A stretch of DNA of 64,000 nucleotides, from NCBI RefSeq assembly GCF_000499845.2, contig NC_023753.2:19008477-19072476 (forward strand). Direction: 5' to 3'. The DNA is from Phaseolus vulgaris. Taxonomy: Eukaryota > Streptophyta > Magnoliopsida > Fabales > Fabaceae. Positions 1 to 12,135 of this stretch are shown here, piece after piece (positions within the stretch are counted from its first letter, which is position 1; every line of letters begins with the position of its first letter). The position numbers and the translations under genes were made by a program. The notes below the pieces were generated by a model. The model was not told where the DNA came from and searched no databases. It worked only from the letters and a program-made list of their open reading frames with translations.

Positions 1-1454
1 CACTTTGGCCATATGCCGTCAATGGATGTCTTCTTATACTTTTTTGAAGCTTAGAGCTCGAGGAAGAAGTTGTGGGTGAGCTTCAATGGGGTCGCTGGAA
101 GGGTATTGTTGACCCTCTCTCAGCAATCGTATAAGGGCTTCAAAGGGAAGTTTTTCAAAATACGTTGCAGCAAGTCAGACCCCACCCTCTTGGATGGGTT
201 TCCTCTCTATTGGGTGAAGGAACCTGGGCTCAAGAAACCCAGAAGCCTCGAGGACTTACCCACACAAGATCGAGAGGCGTGCAATTTCTTCTCAAGCTTG
301 GGAGCGGTGTTTAATACTGTCGAGTTGCTCAAGCTCGAATATAGCCCTAAGGCTCTTAAGGGCTATATTGGTACCCCCTATCCCTTGTTCCTCCTTATGT
401 TTCTCTTTTCTCGTGTGCCTTGCTAGTTTACATCCTTATGTTCTTTCATCTTCTTATGTAGGTATGGTACTCAATGCTAAAAAGATGAGGTAGTTGGCTG
501 CTGTGGCAACTCAACTTAAGACTGCCCCTGACCCCTCTCTGCCTGACCCTGCTGCCCTAACCCCTGTAGACCAAAGGCTAAAAGGGGTGGTTGAGATCAC
601 TGAGGCTGCCGCTTTTGAAGATGAGGACATCTGCTCAGGCCTCGTCTTCAAGAGGAAGCGCAAAGCTGACGTTGCTGTTCCTGCGCCCTCGGGCTTAGAT
701 GGTCGCGCTCCTTCCTACAGGGAGCACCCTCCTAGTGCCTCTTCCCTCCGTGCTGAGCCCTACAGGGGGAGAATGCTTCAGGGGGCGACCGTGCTGAGCC
801 TCTTACTAATTTGCCTGCCTTCCTTTAACAGGCATTGTAGTCCTTCCAGACCCAGGAGAGGCTGGAGAACTTGCAGGATGATCCTATGCTGTATCATATC
901 TCAAGGCACCTTGGGGAGACTCTGGTTGGATCTAGCCTCCTTCTATCCAAGATGCAGAAGCTGAAGGAAACAGTTGCCCAGGATGCCCTTCAAGTCAAAG
1001 AACTTACACTCCGTGGAGACTGGCAAAATCTTGGAGTTGGTGGAACTTTCGCAAATCTGATCAAAGGCCAAAAAGCTATTGTTCGAGAACTCCCAAGAGA
1101 CTCTGAGGATCTATGCCAGAGACATTGATCTTTAGGCTGAGGTGGACGACTTAGCGGAGAAGCTTGGAAGTAGGGATGCAGAGGTGGCCCCAGCTGAAGG
1201 AGAAATCAGCTCAACTGAAGGGGAAATCAACCCATCTAGAAGAGCAGTTGGCCAAGCTGAAGGAAGAGTTGGTCTGCAAAGATGAACACTTCCTTCAAAC
1301 CAAGGATGAACTCATCCGTGATGCCGCGGAGTCTTACACAGCAGGCTTTGAGGATGCCATGGCCAAGGTTTCCTGTGTGCATCCTGGGATGGATCTTTCC
1401 CGAACTTGGCTAACGAAGAGGATCGCGGATGGGCAGCTGGTAGACACCGATTAG
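1..1454 (+). pseudogene. Antisense accessory ORF of element B (putative gypsy-type transposon protein), broken
   Basis: Plus-strand reading frames opposite to gag-pol match the layout of the intact accessory gene in element K. The first exon (1 to about 370) encodes a segment containing GFPLYWVKEP, which corresponds to RFPLYWTSKP in K, the conserved end of the Pfam 'putative gypsy type transposon' domain. A GT-AG intron is plausible at 371-461, and a second acceptor lies near 832. The last exon (to 1454) encodes a Lys/Glu-rich coiled coil with LKEKSAQLKGKSTHLEEQLA, as in the C-terminal half of the K protein. In-frame stops occur at 52-54 and 490-492, and the frame changes again near 870-1160. 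No function is known for the family; this copy is dead. Confidence 0.7.
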
Positions 1455-1508
1455 CGGTGATTTTCCCTTGTATCTATTTTGTAGTCAGATAAACATTTTG
1501 AAGAATCT

Positions 1509-1534
1509 GTATATATATATATATATATATATAT
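1509..1534. repeat. (TA)n microsatellite
   Basis: Uninterrupted TA dinucleotide run between the accessory pseudogene and the tandem-repeat block of element B. Confidence 0.9.
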
Positions 1535-1732
1535 CTTTATTTATGAAGTCCTTTTTTTACAATTTGTCCTTTGTATTCTCTGTCAGCTACCTTGCCTGTC
1601 TTGGATTAACCTTGTTAACAACACCTTAATGAATGTTCGTACCTAAGTAGCACATTCCTTTACCAACCTGCTTCATCTTACCCTTTTTTCGATCTTTAAT
1701 GCATTCAGGTGGAGGTAATGTTTGCTCGAACT

Positions 1733-2450
1733 CTTACTGGCCTTATCTTTGTCATCCAAAGATAAGGAAAATGTTTACTTGTTGTTCTTGACCTTGACGC
1801 ATAAGGACAAGGGAGACGTCTTGTTTCGAATTGTGCTACTCTCGACTTGGGCGTGTAGATGCTAGCGAGAGGTTCGCCTTTACTGGAACCTTACTGTTTT
1901 CGAACTTGTCTATACTGACAAGGGAAAGGTCCACTTTACTGGTCTCGACCTTGACACATAAGGGCAATGGAGATATTTAACTGGACCATACTGTTATTGA
2001 CCCTGTCTTACAAAGACAAGGGAGAGGCCCCACTTTACTGGTCTCGACTTTGCCGCATAAGGGCAAGGGAGATATTTAACTGGGGACCATACTGTTCTTC
2101 GACCTTGCCATACCAAGACATGGGAGAGGTCCACTTTGTTTTTCTTGACCTTGCGTATAAAGGCAAGGGGGATATTTAATTGGGAACCATACTGTTCTCG
2201 ACCTTGGCGTTCTCACACAAGAGGGAGGGCTCACTAAGAACCTTACTATTCCAGACCTTGGTGCTTTTACCCAAGGGAGAGGTTCAATTAACTGATCTCG
2301 TCCTTGTTGTATAGAGGCAAGGGAGATTTTTAACTGGGAACCATACTGTTTTCGACCTTGGCGTTCTCACGCAAGAGGGAGGCTCACTAAGAACCTTACT
2401 ATTCCCGCCCTTGGTGCTTTTATCCAAGGGAGAGGTTCACTTAACTGCAC
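1733..2450. repeat. Degenerate tandem repeats in the 3' untranslated part of element B
   Basis: Imperfect copies of a roughly 50-bp half-unit (CCTTG, a variable middle, then GCAAGGGAGA) alternate to give a period of about 100 bp; GATATTTAA-type landmarks recur near 1970, 2070, 2170 and 2325. Each half-unit contains CCTTG and CAAGG, so it can fold back on itself. Tandem repeats in this position are known from the Tat lineage, where they have seeded satellite DNA. The sequence is unrelated to the arrays in element K. Confidence 0.75.
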
Positions 2451-2574
2451 TGTATAATACACTTGCAAATATATCTTTTTAACTAATTTTTTATTGGGTG
2501 ATCTCATGAAAAAAAAACCCTGATAAAGGGAAAAAGAGTGTCCCCTTAATTGTGTATAATGATATAATTAACTG

Positions 2575-4342
2575 AAATAAAACTTTAGATTAGCTTCGTT
2601 CCAAGTTCGAGGAATTGTTCCACCTTCTGAGGTCTCAAGCTTGTACGCCCCATTCCAAAAGTGCCTCTGTTACACAGAATGGACCAGTGCACTTGGGAGA
2701 TAACTTATTCTCTAGTTGGTAGGGGTGGGGCTTTCACATTACCAAGTCGGCGACCTGGAATTGCCGAGGTCTCAACTTGGAGTTGTACTTGTACTCCACC
2801 CTTCTCTTCGAGGCTTCAGCCTTGATGCGTGCTTCCTCCCTGACTTCATAAAGTATATCTGATGTGATCCAATAGCAAAGAAGAGAATGATTCTTGACAT
2901 TCTTAGGAATCAACTTGAGTTGGACAATAGTTAGGCACTTTTTCTTAGAATTGGATCAATGTTCTAAGTCAAGAACTCACCAAAACTAGCACCAAATCCA
3001 AACTCGTATGGAAGTTCCACATATTGTCAAATTGAACCACCAAAAAGAGATAAAAAGCAAAAGCACCGAATAAAATTGAATAAGAACAACTATGAACCGA
3101 ACAAACTGAAATAAAAGGCAAGAAAACTGAAAAGGAGTGCTGGAAATTGAAAGGCACCAAATCAAACACAAAGAAGAAGAAGAACAGCTGCTGGAAAAAG
3201 CAAATAACCGAACCAAAACTCAAGAACACAAGCTTAAAACATGAATAACAATAGAGAAGGAAGGAAGGAGAGGAGAAAGCTCATGAAGATGGATGTATGG
3301 TTGGATGATCACGCCACTAGAAGGATGGATGCTCCTAGATGAGTGTGCAAGCCGCCACTTGAGGTAACCATGGAACCATCAAGATAAGACTAGAGAAGAA
3401 GGCCCAAAGCTCTCCAATGCTCTCTCAAAATTTGAGTATAGTTTCTCTAATTAAAATTCAAATCTGAATTGTACAAGCTAAGCACCTTTATTTATAGCCT
3501 AGAGGTGCTGAAAAATAGGTGGGAAAATTCAAATAAACTCATTTGAAATTCCCACCAAAAACAAGTCGCATGGGAGGTGTGACCTTTTTCTACTATGACA
3601 CCTCCTAAAAACTACACCTACACCACTCTCCTAAGTCACATGGACAATGTGACTTTATTTTACATTTTCACACTCCTTTATTTAATAACCACACCTCCTA
3701 AAACTATACGAGAGTATTTCAAAGCTTGGCCTTGCCCCTCATGGGATGGACTTGGGCTCTTTGGGCTTTGGCCTTCTTGGGCTTGGGCTTGGGCTTTAGG
3801 CTTGGGCCTCATCTTTATTTTATGTGTTCTTTTAATTTTGAGAAGACTAGAAGGAAGAACTTCAAATGTGAGGGTGGATGTCCTCTTCCTCCATTAATAA
3901 AAGCCTCCTTTATTTGATTCTCATCAAGATCTAGGGTCACCTTTCTCTCTTTGTTGGATTCTTCTGCTACGAAGTTTTGGAAGCGTGATGAACTCTCCCA
4001 AATTTCTACAGGGATCATCGCGTCCGAACTATTTACCAAACTAAAAGGTGTTTCCTTGGTGGTGGACTGAGGAGTGGTGTGGTAGGCCCACACAATCCTA
4101 GGAACCTATTATGCCCAAGTTCCCTTGGCTTTTCCAATCTTCTCTTCAAGCCCCTAACCAGAACTCGGTTGGCAGACTCGACTTGCCCATTCGTCTGGGG
4201 TGCTCGCCTGATGCAAACGCCTGCTTTATTCCAAGCTTTGTGCACAACTTGCCCAACTGTTGGCTTGCAAACTGGGTGCCATTATCAGACACCAAGTGTT
4301 TTGGGATTCCAAAACAACATACTATTTTTTTTTCATACAAAG
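2575..4342 (-). pseudogene. Integrase C-terminal half of element B, split by a solo LTR
   Basis: Minus-strand translation of 3927-4342 gives the integrase core around SDNGTQFA and HPQTNGQVESANR-type residues, followed by an AYHTTPQSTTKETPFSLV segment, all homologous to the integrase of element K (59323-60258). The C-terminal part (GTIPRTWN-like) is at 2575-2859, on the other side of the solo LTR 2860-3926. The upstream integrase part resumes at 12136, beyond element A. Frameshifts are present (two frames between 4033 and 4342). The open frames that run into the neighbouring LTRs at 3815-3926 and 4343-4490 are insertion chimeras, not real protein. Confidence 0.75.
2860..3926 (-). mobile_element. 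Solo LTR of a CRM-like element, reverse orientation
   Basis: Begins TGATGTGAT and ends CTCATCA, the reverse complement of the LTR ends of element A (TGATGGAG...CACATCA), with recognisable similarity along its length. Flanks are ATATC (2855-2859) and AGATC (3927-3931), a TSD with one mismatch. No internal region is present. The sequence is close to the solo LTR at 37461-38471, so both belong to one subfamily distinct from A. It splits the integrase of element B. Confidence 0.85.
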
Positions 4343-5342
4343 TGATGGAGATCAAGCCCAAGAGGACATGGAGGCCAATCAACAAGATCAAGAGGAGGTG
4401 GAGGCACAAATAGAAGACGCCCATGGAGGTCAAAGTCCACCTCAAAGGATTACAAGAAGCATGTTCAAAGCTTTGGGAGCTAGAGGACATTTATTTTCTC
4501 TTTTTGTAATTTCTTTAGTTGAAGGTGCTTAGAGGGAAACATTAGAAACCTCTTTGTTTAGCATCTTTTAGTCTTTAGTTAGGAGTCTTAGGGGGTGTGT
4601 GTTAGTAGATAGGTGTAGGAGTAGAAAAGGAGGTGCCAAAGTGAAGGAAGAGGTCACACCTTCCTCATGCTTTGTTTTAGGCGCAAATTCTAGAAGCTTT
4701 TTGGGAGGGAGTTTTTTTGAATTTGTGTAGCTTATATTTCAGCACCTTAGGCTATAAATAGAGGTGCTCTCTTTGTATTTTTCAGATTGGAATTAATCTA
4801 AGAAAACTCTACTCAAATTTTGAGTGACCTTTGGAGAGCTTTTGGAGCCTTCTTCTCTAGTCTTATCTTGATGGATCAATGGAGTCCTCAAGTGGCGGCA
4901 TCACTCTCATCTAGGAGCATTCCACACTTCTAGTGGCGAGATCATCCATCCTCCTTCCATCTTCATGAGCATTCTCTTCTCCTTCCTTTCTTCTTCTTCA
5001 ATTGTTCATGTTGCTTTGTGTTCTTGAATTTTTCAGTTTCGGTTTTTCTATTTTTTTTCCAGCACTATGTTCTGTTTCTGTTTTTAATTTCTGTTTTGGT
5101 TCGGTTCATTTGATCATTTGTTCAATTCTGTTTGGTCAATTCCAGTTTTAATCTCTTTGTTGATTCAATTTGACAATATTTGGTTCATCCAAATGAGTTT
5201 GGGATTTGGTACTAGTTATTGGTGAGTTCTTGTCTTAGAACAATGATCCAACTCTAAGAAAAGTGCCTCTATATTTTCCAGCTCAAGGTGATTCCTAAAA
5301 ATGTCAAGAATCTTGTTCTATGTGGCTATTGGAATCACATCA
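4343..5342 (+). repeat. 5' LTR of element A
   Basis: Starts TGATGGAG and ends CACATCA. A TATA box (CTATAAATAG) at 4752-4761 marks the likely Pol II start for the genomic RNA about 30 bp downstream. The first 190 bp are the copy of the segment that, in the 3' LTR, encodes the C-terminal tail of the polyprotein. Confidence 0.9.
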
Positions 5343-6686
5343 TGTGGTATCATGAGTCTTAGGTTCATTCTTGTTTAATTGTTGAGTTGTGTGCACTTTA
5401 TTTCAAGAGCTCTTTTTAATTTCTTGCAATTTAAGTTTCTGTTTTAGAATTTTACTTGAGTATTCTTGCTGTTTTTCTTTTACACCAAGTGTTTGTGGAA
5501 AGGTTTATGGCACTCATAATTCTTATGAGTATGGTTGCTCTTTGGAATGGCATTATCCTTCCTAGAGTTTACCTTAAGCTTCCTTTCACTTGTTACAATT
5601 TGTGATGTGTCTTTTAATTTTTGAATCATGTCAAGTTTTGTCTTAGTCATGTTATTCCATATATGTCATTACTTCTAGTAGTACTTTTATTGTTTTGATT
5701 GTTTCTTGCTTTGGTGTCATATAATTTTCTGAATTGATGTTGATCCTTTGTGCATTTTCTTTTTAGAATTGAGTTCATACTTGTATTCTAGACCTATACA
5801 AGTTCCAATACATCATTTTCTATTATGTCTTTGCTAGTTCATCATCCTGTTTTTTTTTATTCCTATTAGGATTCCTCTGTTTCTGAAAAAAGTGCTTACT
5901 GTTTTTCCTTATTGCAACTGATTTACGTACTGTAAAATTCTGAAATTCTGGATTTGAGATATTCAAAGTGTTAGAAAAGAATAGAAAAAAGAATCATTCA
6001 AAAATATGAAGTACACAAAAAATGATAAATAAAATAAAAAAAGTGTACATTCCTGCCGAAAAAAAATACGGTAATCTGGCAGTGATTTTAAAAAATTTAT
6101 TTCTCTCAATTGGCTTACTGTTTTTAATTGATTCCAGTGCCATTATTGAGTTAACATCTTGAAGTTTCTGTGGTATAAATTTTATAATCCAGTTTGCTCT
6201 ACAACGTTCCAGTTAAATCAGTGAATATCAAACACAGTTTGCATAAAAAAAAAAAATTTCCAGTAGCTAAATTTTTTGTTTTCTTCATCTACTCTAGTGC
6301 TTTTCCTTAGGTATTCTTTTGTGTGCCTACTTTTCTCATTGAGTTCTTTATTTTCTTGATTGTCTTTCATTCTTACTCTTTGAGTTTGTCTTACATATAG
6401 TATTCCTTTTGCAATTACCTTTCCTTGCTTATACCTTTTCTTGTTTGTCTTTATTGTTTCTTTGGTTTTGTGGTGGTTTGCTCTTAAGATTGGTGTGCTT
6501 GCTTTGACATATTTCATTTGAGGATTCCAAGGCCTCAAGTTCAGATTGGTGCAAGAACATTTTTCTTTGAGAGTGATATCTTTTCAGCCTTAGTTCACTT
6601 CGGCAGTTTCATTGCCATAAGCTCACTGTTTTTGCTAATTTTTAACTTGTTTGCTGTTTTTGTGTGTTTGCTGTTTTTAATTACCA
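5343..6686 (+). other. 5' untranslated leader of element A
   Basis: About 1.3 kb of T-rich, non-coding sequence between the 5' LTR and the gag start codon. I see no other gene; the reverse-strand open frame at 6218-6538 has no recognisable domain. A long leader is normal for this clade and would contain packaging signals. Confidence 0.6.
5345..5361 (+). other. Primer-binding site of element A (initiator tRNA-Met type)
   Basis: TGGTATCATGAGTC starts two bases after the LTR terminus and resembles the TGGTATCAGAGC site complementary to initiator tRNA-Met used by most plant LTR elements. Confidence 0.75.
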
Positions 6687-9600
6687 ATGGCTGGATTTTC
6701 AAGTGATGCATCCTACAAGCAGAATTCTCCTTCCAAAGCTTCAATTCTTGGTGAATTACATGAAGCTCAAAGAACAATTAGACGGTTGGAGGAGAAATTG
6801 CAAAAGATGGAGGTCCAACAAACTAGACCATCTCCTTCTATCCATGATGGACATCATTCTCATAGACCATCTTCTAGAGCTTCTTCAAATGATGTTGGCC
6901 GTGAAGATGAGCATAGGAGAAGGAGACCTCCACCCCAAGTCCATGGACAAAGACATCATCACCAAGGGGAAAGAATTCACTACGGCAATGGCTTCTACCA
7001 TGATGCAAAGTCCAAGCTTCCTTCGGTCAAACTACCTTGTTTTAATGGTTCTAGTGATCCAAATGTGTATTTAGATTGGGAGGCTAAGTGTGAACAAATT
7101 TTTGAGATCCATGAGATCCAAGATGAGCATAAGCTCAAGCTAGCCACCCTAGAGTTTAGTGATTATGCCATGAAATGGTGGCATGGAATTGTAAAGGACA
7201 TTATCTATCACAAGGGTCCTCCCGTGGACTCTTGGAACTCTTTAAAGGATCATATGCGCGCTAGGTTTGTGCCCCCACATTTTAGGAAAGACCTCATGTT
7301 GAGACTTCAACGGTTTCAACAAGGCACGCTAAATGTGGATGAATATTATAAGGAGCTTGAGACACTTGTGCTTAAAATTGAATTAGAAGAAAGTGAAGAA
7401 GCCATGGTTGCTAGGTTTGTGAGTGGTCTTAGGAAGGATATTCAAGACATTGTTGAGTTACAAGAGTATTCATCATTGGGCTCTTTAGTTCATCTTGCAA
7501 TGAAGGTGGAAGTCCAACTTGCTAAGAAAAACTCTTTTAAAAATGCTTCCAATGATGGATACTACTCCAAGTCTTGGAGAAACAAAACTTCTTTTTCTAA
7601 ACATCCTTCCAAAGATTCTTCTTTCAAACCCAAGGAATCTAAGCCATCAACTTCTAGACCTAAGTCTCCCACTAGAACATCTAACACTAAATGCTTTAAA
7701 TGTATGGGTTATGGTCATATTGCTGCAAATTGTCCTTCCAAACGAAGTATGTACATGCATGAGGGCATTGTAGTTAGTGAGCATGATTCGGATTCTCCAA
7801 AGCATTCATTGCATTCTCATGCATCTAGTGAGGAAGAGAGCGAATGTCCACTAGAAGGGGACTTGTTAGTTGTGAGAAGACTTCTTGGACAAGTTTCACA
7901 ACCTTTTGATGAAAGTCAAAGGGAAAATATTTTCCATACAAGATGTCTTATTCAAAACAACATTTGTTCCTTGATAGTGGATGGGGGTAGTTGTGCAAAT
8001 GTGGCTAGTACAAGAGTAGTAGATAAGCTTGGATTGCCTACTATCTCTCATACAAAGCCCTACAAGTTACAATGGCTTAGTGAAGTAGGAGAAATAATTG
8101 TTAATAAACAAGTCCTCATCCATTTCTCCATTGGAAAATACAAAGATGAGGTATTATGTGATGTTGTGCCCATGGAAGCTACTCATGTTCTTTTGGGAAG
8201 GCCTTGGCAATTTGATAGAAAAGTTTTACATGATGGCTTTACCAACAAACTATCTTTTGAATTCCATGGTCACAAGGTTACTTTAAAATCTCTCTCTCCA
8301 AGAGAAGTCCATGAGGACCAAGTTATCATGAAGAAAAAGAGGGAGAGTGAAAAAGATCAAAAAAATAAAAAAGATAAGAGTTCTAAGCCTACACTCCTTG
8401 TGTCTAGGCGTGACATTGAAAGGGAAATAGTGGCTCATCATCCTCTTTTTTTAGCCATCCTTAGAACTCTTAGAGTAGAATCACTTGTTGATAGTCCTCA
8501 TTGCTTGGAAAATTTGGTAGAAGAGTTCAAAGATGTGTTTCAAGATCCTCCAAAAGGACTTCCACCTTTGAGAGGGATTGAGCACCAAATTGATTTGATA
8601 CCGGGCTCTTCTTTACCAAATCGTCCAGCATATAGGACCAATCCAAGTGAAACCAAGGAAATTCGCCAACAAGTTGAGGCTTTGATTGAGAAAGGGTGGG
8701 TGCAAGATAGCATGAGTCCTTGTGCTATGCCTATCATCTTAGTGCCAAAAAAGGATGGCACATGGCGAATGTGTTCGGATTGTAGGGCCATAAATAACAT
8801 AACCATTAAGTATAGGCATCCCATACCTAGACTAGATGATTTGTTGGATGAATTACATGGTTCTAAAATCTTTTCAAAGATTGATCTTAAAAGCGGCTAC
8901 AATCAAATCCGTATCAAACCGGGTGATGAATGGAAGACGGCTTTTAAGACCAACTTTGGTTTATATGAGTGGTTAGTTATGCCTTTTGGTTTAACTAATG
9001 CACCAAGTACCTTCATGCGCCTCATGCATCATGTTCTTAGACCTTTCATTGGTAAGTTTGTTGTGGTTTACTTTGATGACATTCTCATTTATAGCTTATC
9101 TTTGAATGACCATAGGTTGCATGTTAGGCAAGTTTTGGAAACCCTTAAGAAGGAACTTTTGTATGCTAACCTTGCTAAATGTATGTTTGCTCTTGATCAT
9201 ATAGAATTCCTAGGGTTTGTTGTGAGTTGTAAAGGGGTCCATGTGGACAAAACAAAGGTGGTGGCCATTCAAAATTGGCCTACACCGAAATCTTTGAATG
9301 AGGTCCGAAGTTTTCATGGGCTTGCTTCTTTCTATAGAAGATTTGTCCCAAACTTTGGTACCATTGCCGCACCACTCAATGACATAGTGAAAAAGGATGT
9401 GGTCTTTCATTGGGGAGAAGCACAACAAAATGCTTTTGATACTTTGAAAGAAAAATTGACTAATACTCCCATCTTGGCCCTTCCTAATTTCACTAAGACA
9501 TTTGAGATTGAGTGTGATGCTTCAAGTATAGGTATTGGGGTTGTTCTCCTTCAAGAGGGCCACCCCATAGCCTATTTTAGTGAGAAATTGAAGGGAAGTC

Positions 9601-11323
9601 ATCTCAACTATTCCACCTATGATAAGGAATTGTATGCACTTGTTAGGGCTTTGTTTACTTGGCAACACTATCTTTTTCCCAAAGAGTTTGTGATACATAG
9701 TGATCATGAATCTCTTAAATATTTGAAAAGCCAAAACAAACTTAACAAGAGGCATGCTAAGTGGGTGGAATTCATTGAGCAATTTCCTTATGTGATCAAA
9801 CACAAGCAAGGCAAAATAAATATTGTGGCGGATGCTCTTTCTAGAAGATACACCTTGCTAAATCTTTTAACTTCTCAATATCTTGGTTTTGATCACATTA
9901 AGGAACTCTATCATGATGACCTTGATTTTTCTCTCATCTATCAAGAGTGTCTTAAAGGAGGACACAAAGATTTTTTTATTCAAGATGGCTTTCTTTTTAA
10001 AGGAAAACGTCTTTGTGTTCCCCAAAGCTCTATTAGATTATCTCTTGTTAGAGAAGCTCATGAGGGAGGTTTAATGGGACATTTTGGGGTTGCTAAAACT
10101 TTGGATGTGTTGCATGAACATTTCTTTTGGCCTCATATGCATAAACATGTTCATAGTTTGTGTGATAAATGCATAGCTTGCCGCAAAGCTAAGTCTAAAA
10201 TGCATCCCCATGGTCTATATACTCCTCTTCCTATCCCTTTAATGCCTTGGGTAGATATATCTATGGATTTCATCTTAGGCTTACCCAAGACATCAAAGGG
10301 AAAGGACTCCATTTTTGTGGTAGTGGATCGTTTTTCAAAGATGGCTCACTTTATTCCTTGCCACAAAGTGGATGATGCATGCCACATTGCAAACCTCTTC
10401 TTCCAAGAAGTGGTTTGCTTGCATGGGATTCCTAGGTCTATAGTGTCCGATAGAGATCCTAAATTCTTGAGTCACTTTTGGAAGACCTTGTGGGCAAGCT
10501 TGGAACTAAGCTTTTATTTTCTACCACTTGCCACCCACAAACTGATGGTCAAACCGAGGTGGTGAATAGAACTTTGGGACAACTATTGAGATGCTTTATT
10601 TCGGGGAATCCTAGAGTGTGGGAGAATTTACTACCCCATGTTGAGTTTGCATATAACTGAGTAGTAAATTCTACCACCTCCCATTCTCCTTTTGAGGTGG
10701 TCTATGGGTTTAATCCCCTAACACCTCTTGATCTTCTTCCTATTCCCCTTCTTGGAGATGTCTTGTGCAAAGATGGGGATGAAAAGGCTTCTTTTGTGAA
10801 AACTTTGCATAAAGACATCAAGAAGAGAATTGAGAAGAAGGTTGGCAAGTATGCTGAACTTGCCAATAAAAGGAGAAAAGCATTGTTGTTTGATGAGGGC
10901 GATTGGGTTTGGCTTCACTTGAGGAAGGATCGTTTTCCTACTCAAAGGAAGTCCAAACTAATGCCTCGAGGGGATGGACCTTTCCAAGTCCTCAAGAGGA
11001 TTAATGACAATGCTTATGAGTTAGATATGCCTGATACATTCTTAGGTAGTCATACTTTTAATGTCAGCGATCTAACTCCTTTTTCTGTAGGTCTCCAGAA
11101 TTCGTGGTCGAATTCTCTCCAACTCGGGGAGTATGATGGAGATCAAGCCCAAGAGGACATGGAGGCCAATCAACAAGATCAAGAGGAGGTGGAGGCACAA
11201 ATAGAAGACGCCCATGGAGGTCAAAGTCCACCTCAAAGGATTACAAGAAGCATGTTCAAAGCTTTGGGAGCTAGAGGACATTTATTTTCTCTTTTTGTAA
11301 TTTCTTTAGTTGAAGGTGCTTAG
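6687..11323 (+). pseudogene. Gag-Pol polyprotein of element A, nearly intact (one frameshift, one stop)
   Basis: The frame opens at ATG 6687 and stays open to 10565. Seen in order: an N-terminal coiled coil; the Gag domain (about residues 115-280); a CCHC knuckle [14 protein letters not shown] near residue 336; a protease with DGGS near 432; RT with YFDDIL near 795; RNase H with ECDASS near 941; then the integrase HHCC finger (HEGGLMGHF...CDKCIAC) and the first two catalytic Asp (DISMDF, SDRDPKF). A one-base deletion near 10492 shifts the frame into 10478-10657, and an in-frame TGA at 10658-10660 stops it. The frame resumes to 11323, with PRGDGPFQVL and the C-terminal tail encoded inside the 3' LTR. 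The element therefore cannot make a full integrase itself, although it must have moved recently, perhaps before these lesions or with help in trans. Confidence 0.9.
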
Positions 11324-12135
11324 AGGGAAACATTAGAAACCTCTTTTGTTTTAGCATCTTTTAGTCTTTAGTTAGGAGTCTTAGGGGGGGTGTGTTAGTA
11401 GATAGGTGTGGGAGTAGAAAAGGAGGTGCCAAAGTGAAGGAAGAGGTCACACCTTCCTCATGCTTTGTTTTAGGCGCAAATTCTAGAAGCTTTTTGGGAG
11501 GGAGTTTTTTTGAATTTGTGTAGCTTATATTTCAGCACCTTAGGCTATAAATAGAGGTGCTCTCTTTGTATTTTTCAGATTGGAATTAATCTAAGAAAAC
11601 TCTACTCAAATTTTGAGTGACCTTTGGAGAGCTTTTGGAGCCTTCTTCTCTAGTCTTATCTTGATGGATCAATGGAGTCCTCAAGTGGCGGCATCACTCT
11701 CATCTAGGAGCATTCCACACTTCTAGTGGCGAGATCATCCATCCTCCTTCCATCTTCATGAGCATTCTCTTCTCCTTCCTTTCTTCTTCTTCAATTGTTC
11801 ATGTTGCTTTGTGTTCTTGAATTTTTCAGTTTCGGTTTTTCTATTTTTTTTCCAGCACTATGTTCTGTTTCTGTTTTTAATTTCTGTTTTGGTTCGGTTC
11901 ATTTGATCATTTGTTCAATTCTGTTTGGTCAATTCCAGTTTTAATCTCTTTGTTGATTCAATTTGACAATATTTGGTTCATCCAAATGAGTTTGGGATTT
12001 GGTACTAGTTATTGGTGAGTTCTTGTCTTAGAACAATGATCCAACTCTAAGAAAAGTGCCTCTATATTTTCCAGCTCAAGGTGATTCCTAAAAATGTCAA
12101 GAATCTTGTTCTATGTGGCTATTGGAATCACATCA
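11134..12135 (+). repeat. 3' LTR of element A
   Basis: Same termini as the 5' LTR, TATA box at 11544-11553, two bases longer than its partner. Preceded by a weak purine tract (CGGGGAGTA). The polyprotein stop codon lies at 11321-11323, inside this LTR. Confidence 0.9.

Larger units (their letters stand above)
4343..12135 (+). mobile_element. Full-length CRM-like Ty3/gypsy retrotransposon A
   Basis: A 7793-bp element with LTRs at 4343-5342 and 11134-12135, flanked by the perfect TSD CAAAG (4338-4342 and 12136-12140). An initiator-Met-type primer-binding site follows the 5' LTR and a short purine tract precedes the 3' LTR. One long frame encodes Gag, protease, RT, RNase H and integrase in the Ty3/gypsy order, and the frame runs 190 bp into the 3' LTR, a layout known from the CRM (centromeric retrotransposon) clade. 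By eye the LTRs differ by two substitutions and two single-base indels, so this is one of the youngest insertions here. It sits in the integrase of element B. Confidence 0.9.

Noticed and set aside
1511..2450. CRISPR-like array
   Set aside because: Units are degenerate, adjacent and without unique spacers; clearly tandem repeats of a plant element.
3815..4490. Minus-strand ORFs that join integrase to LTR sequence at 3926 and at 4342
   Set aside because: Both cross proven insertion borders (TSD sites), so they are accidental chimeras.
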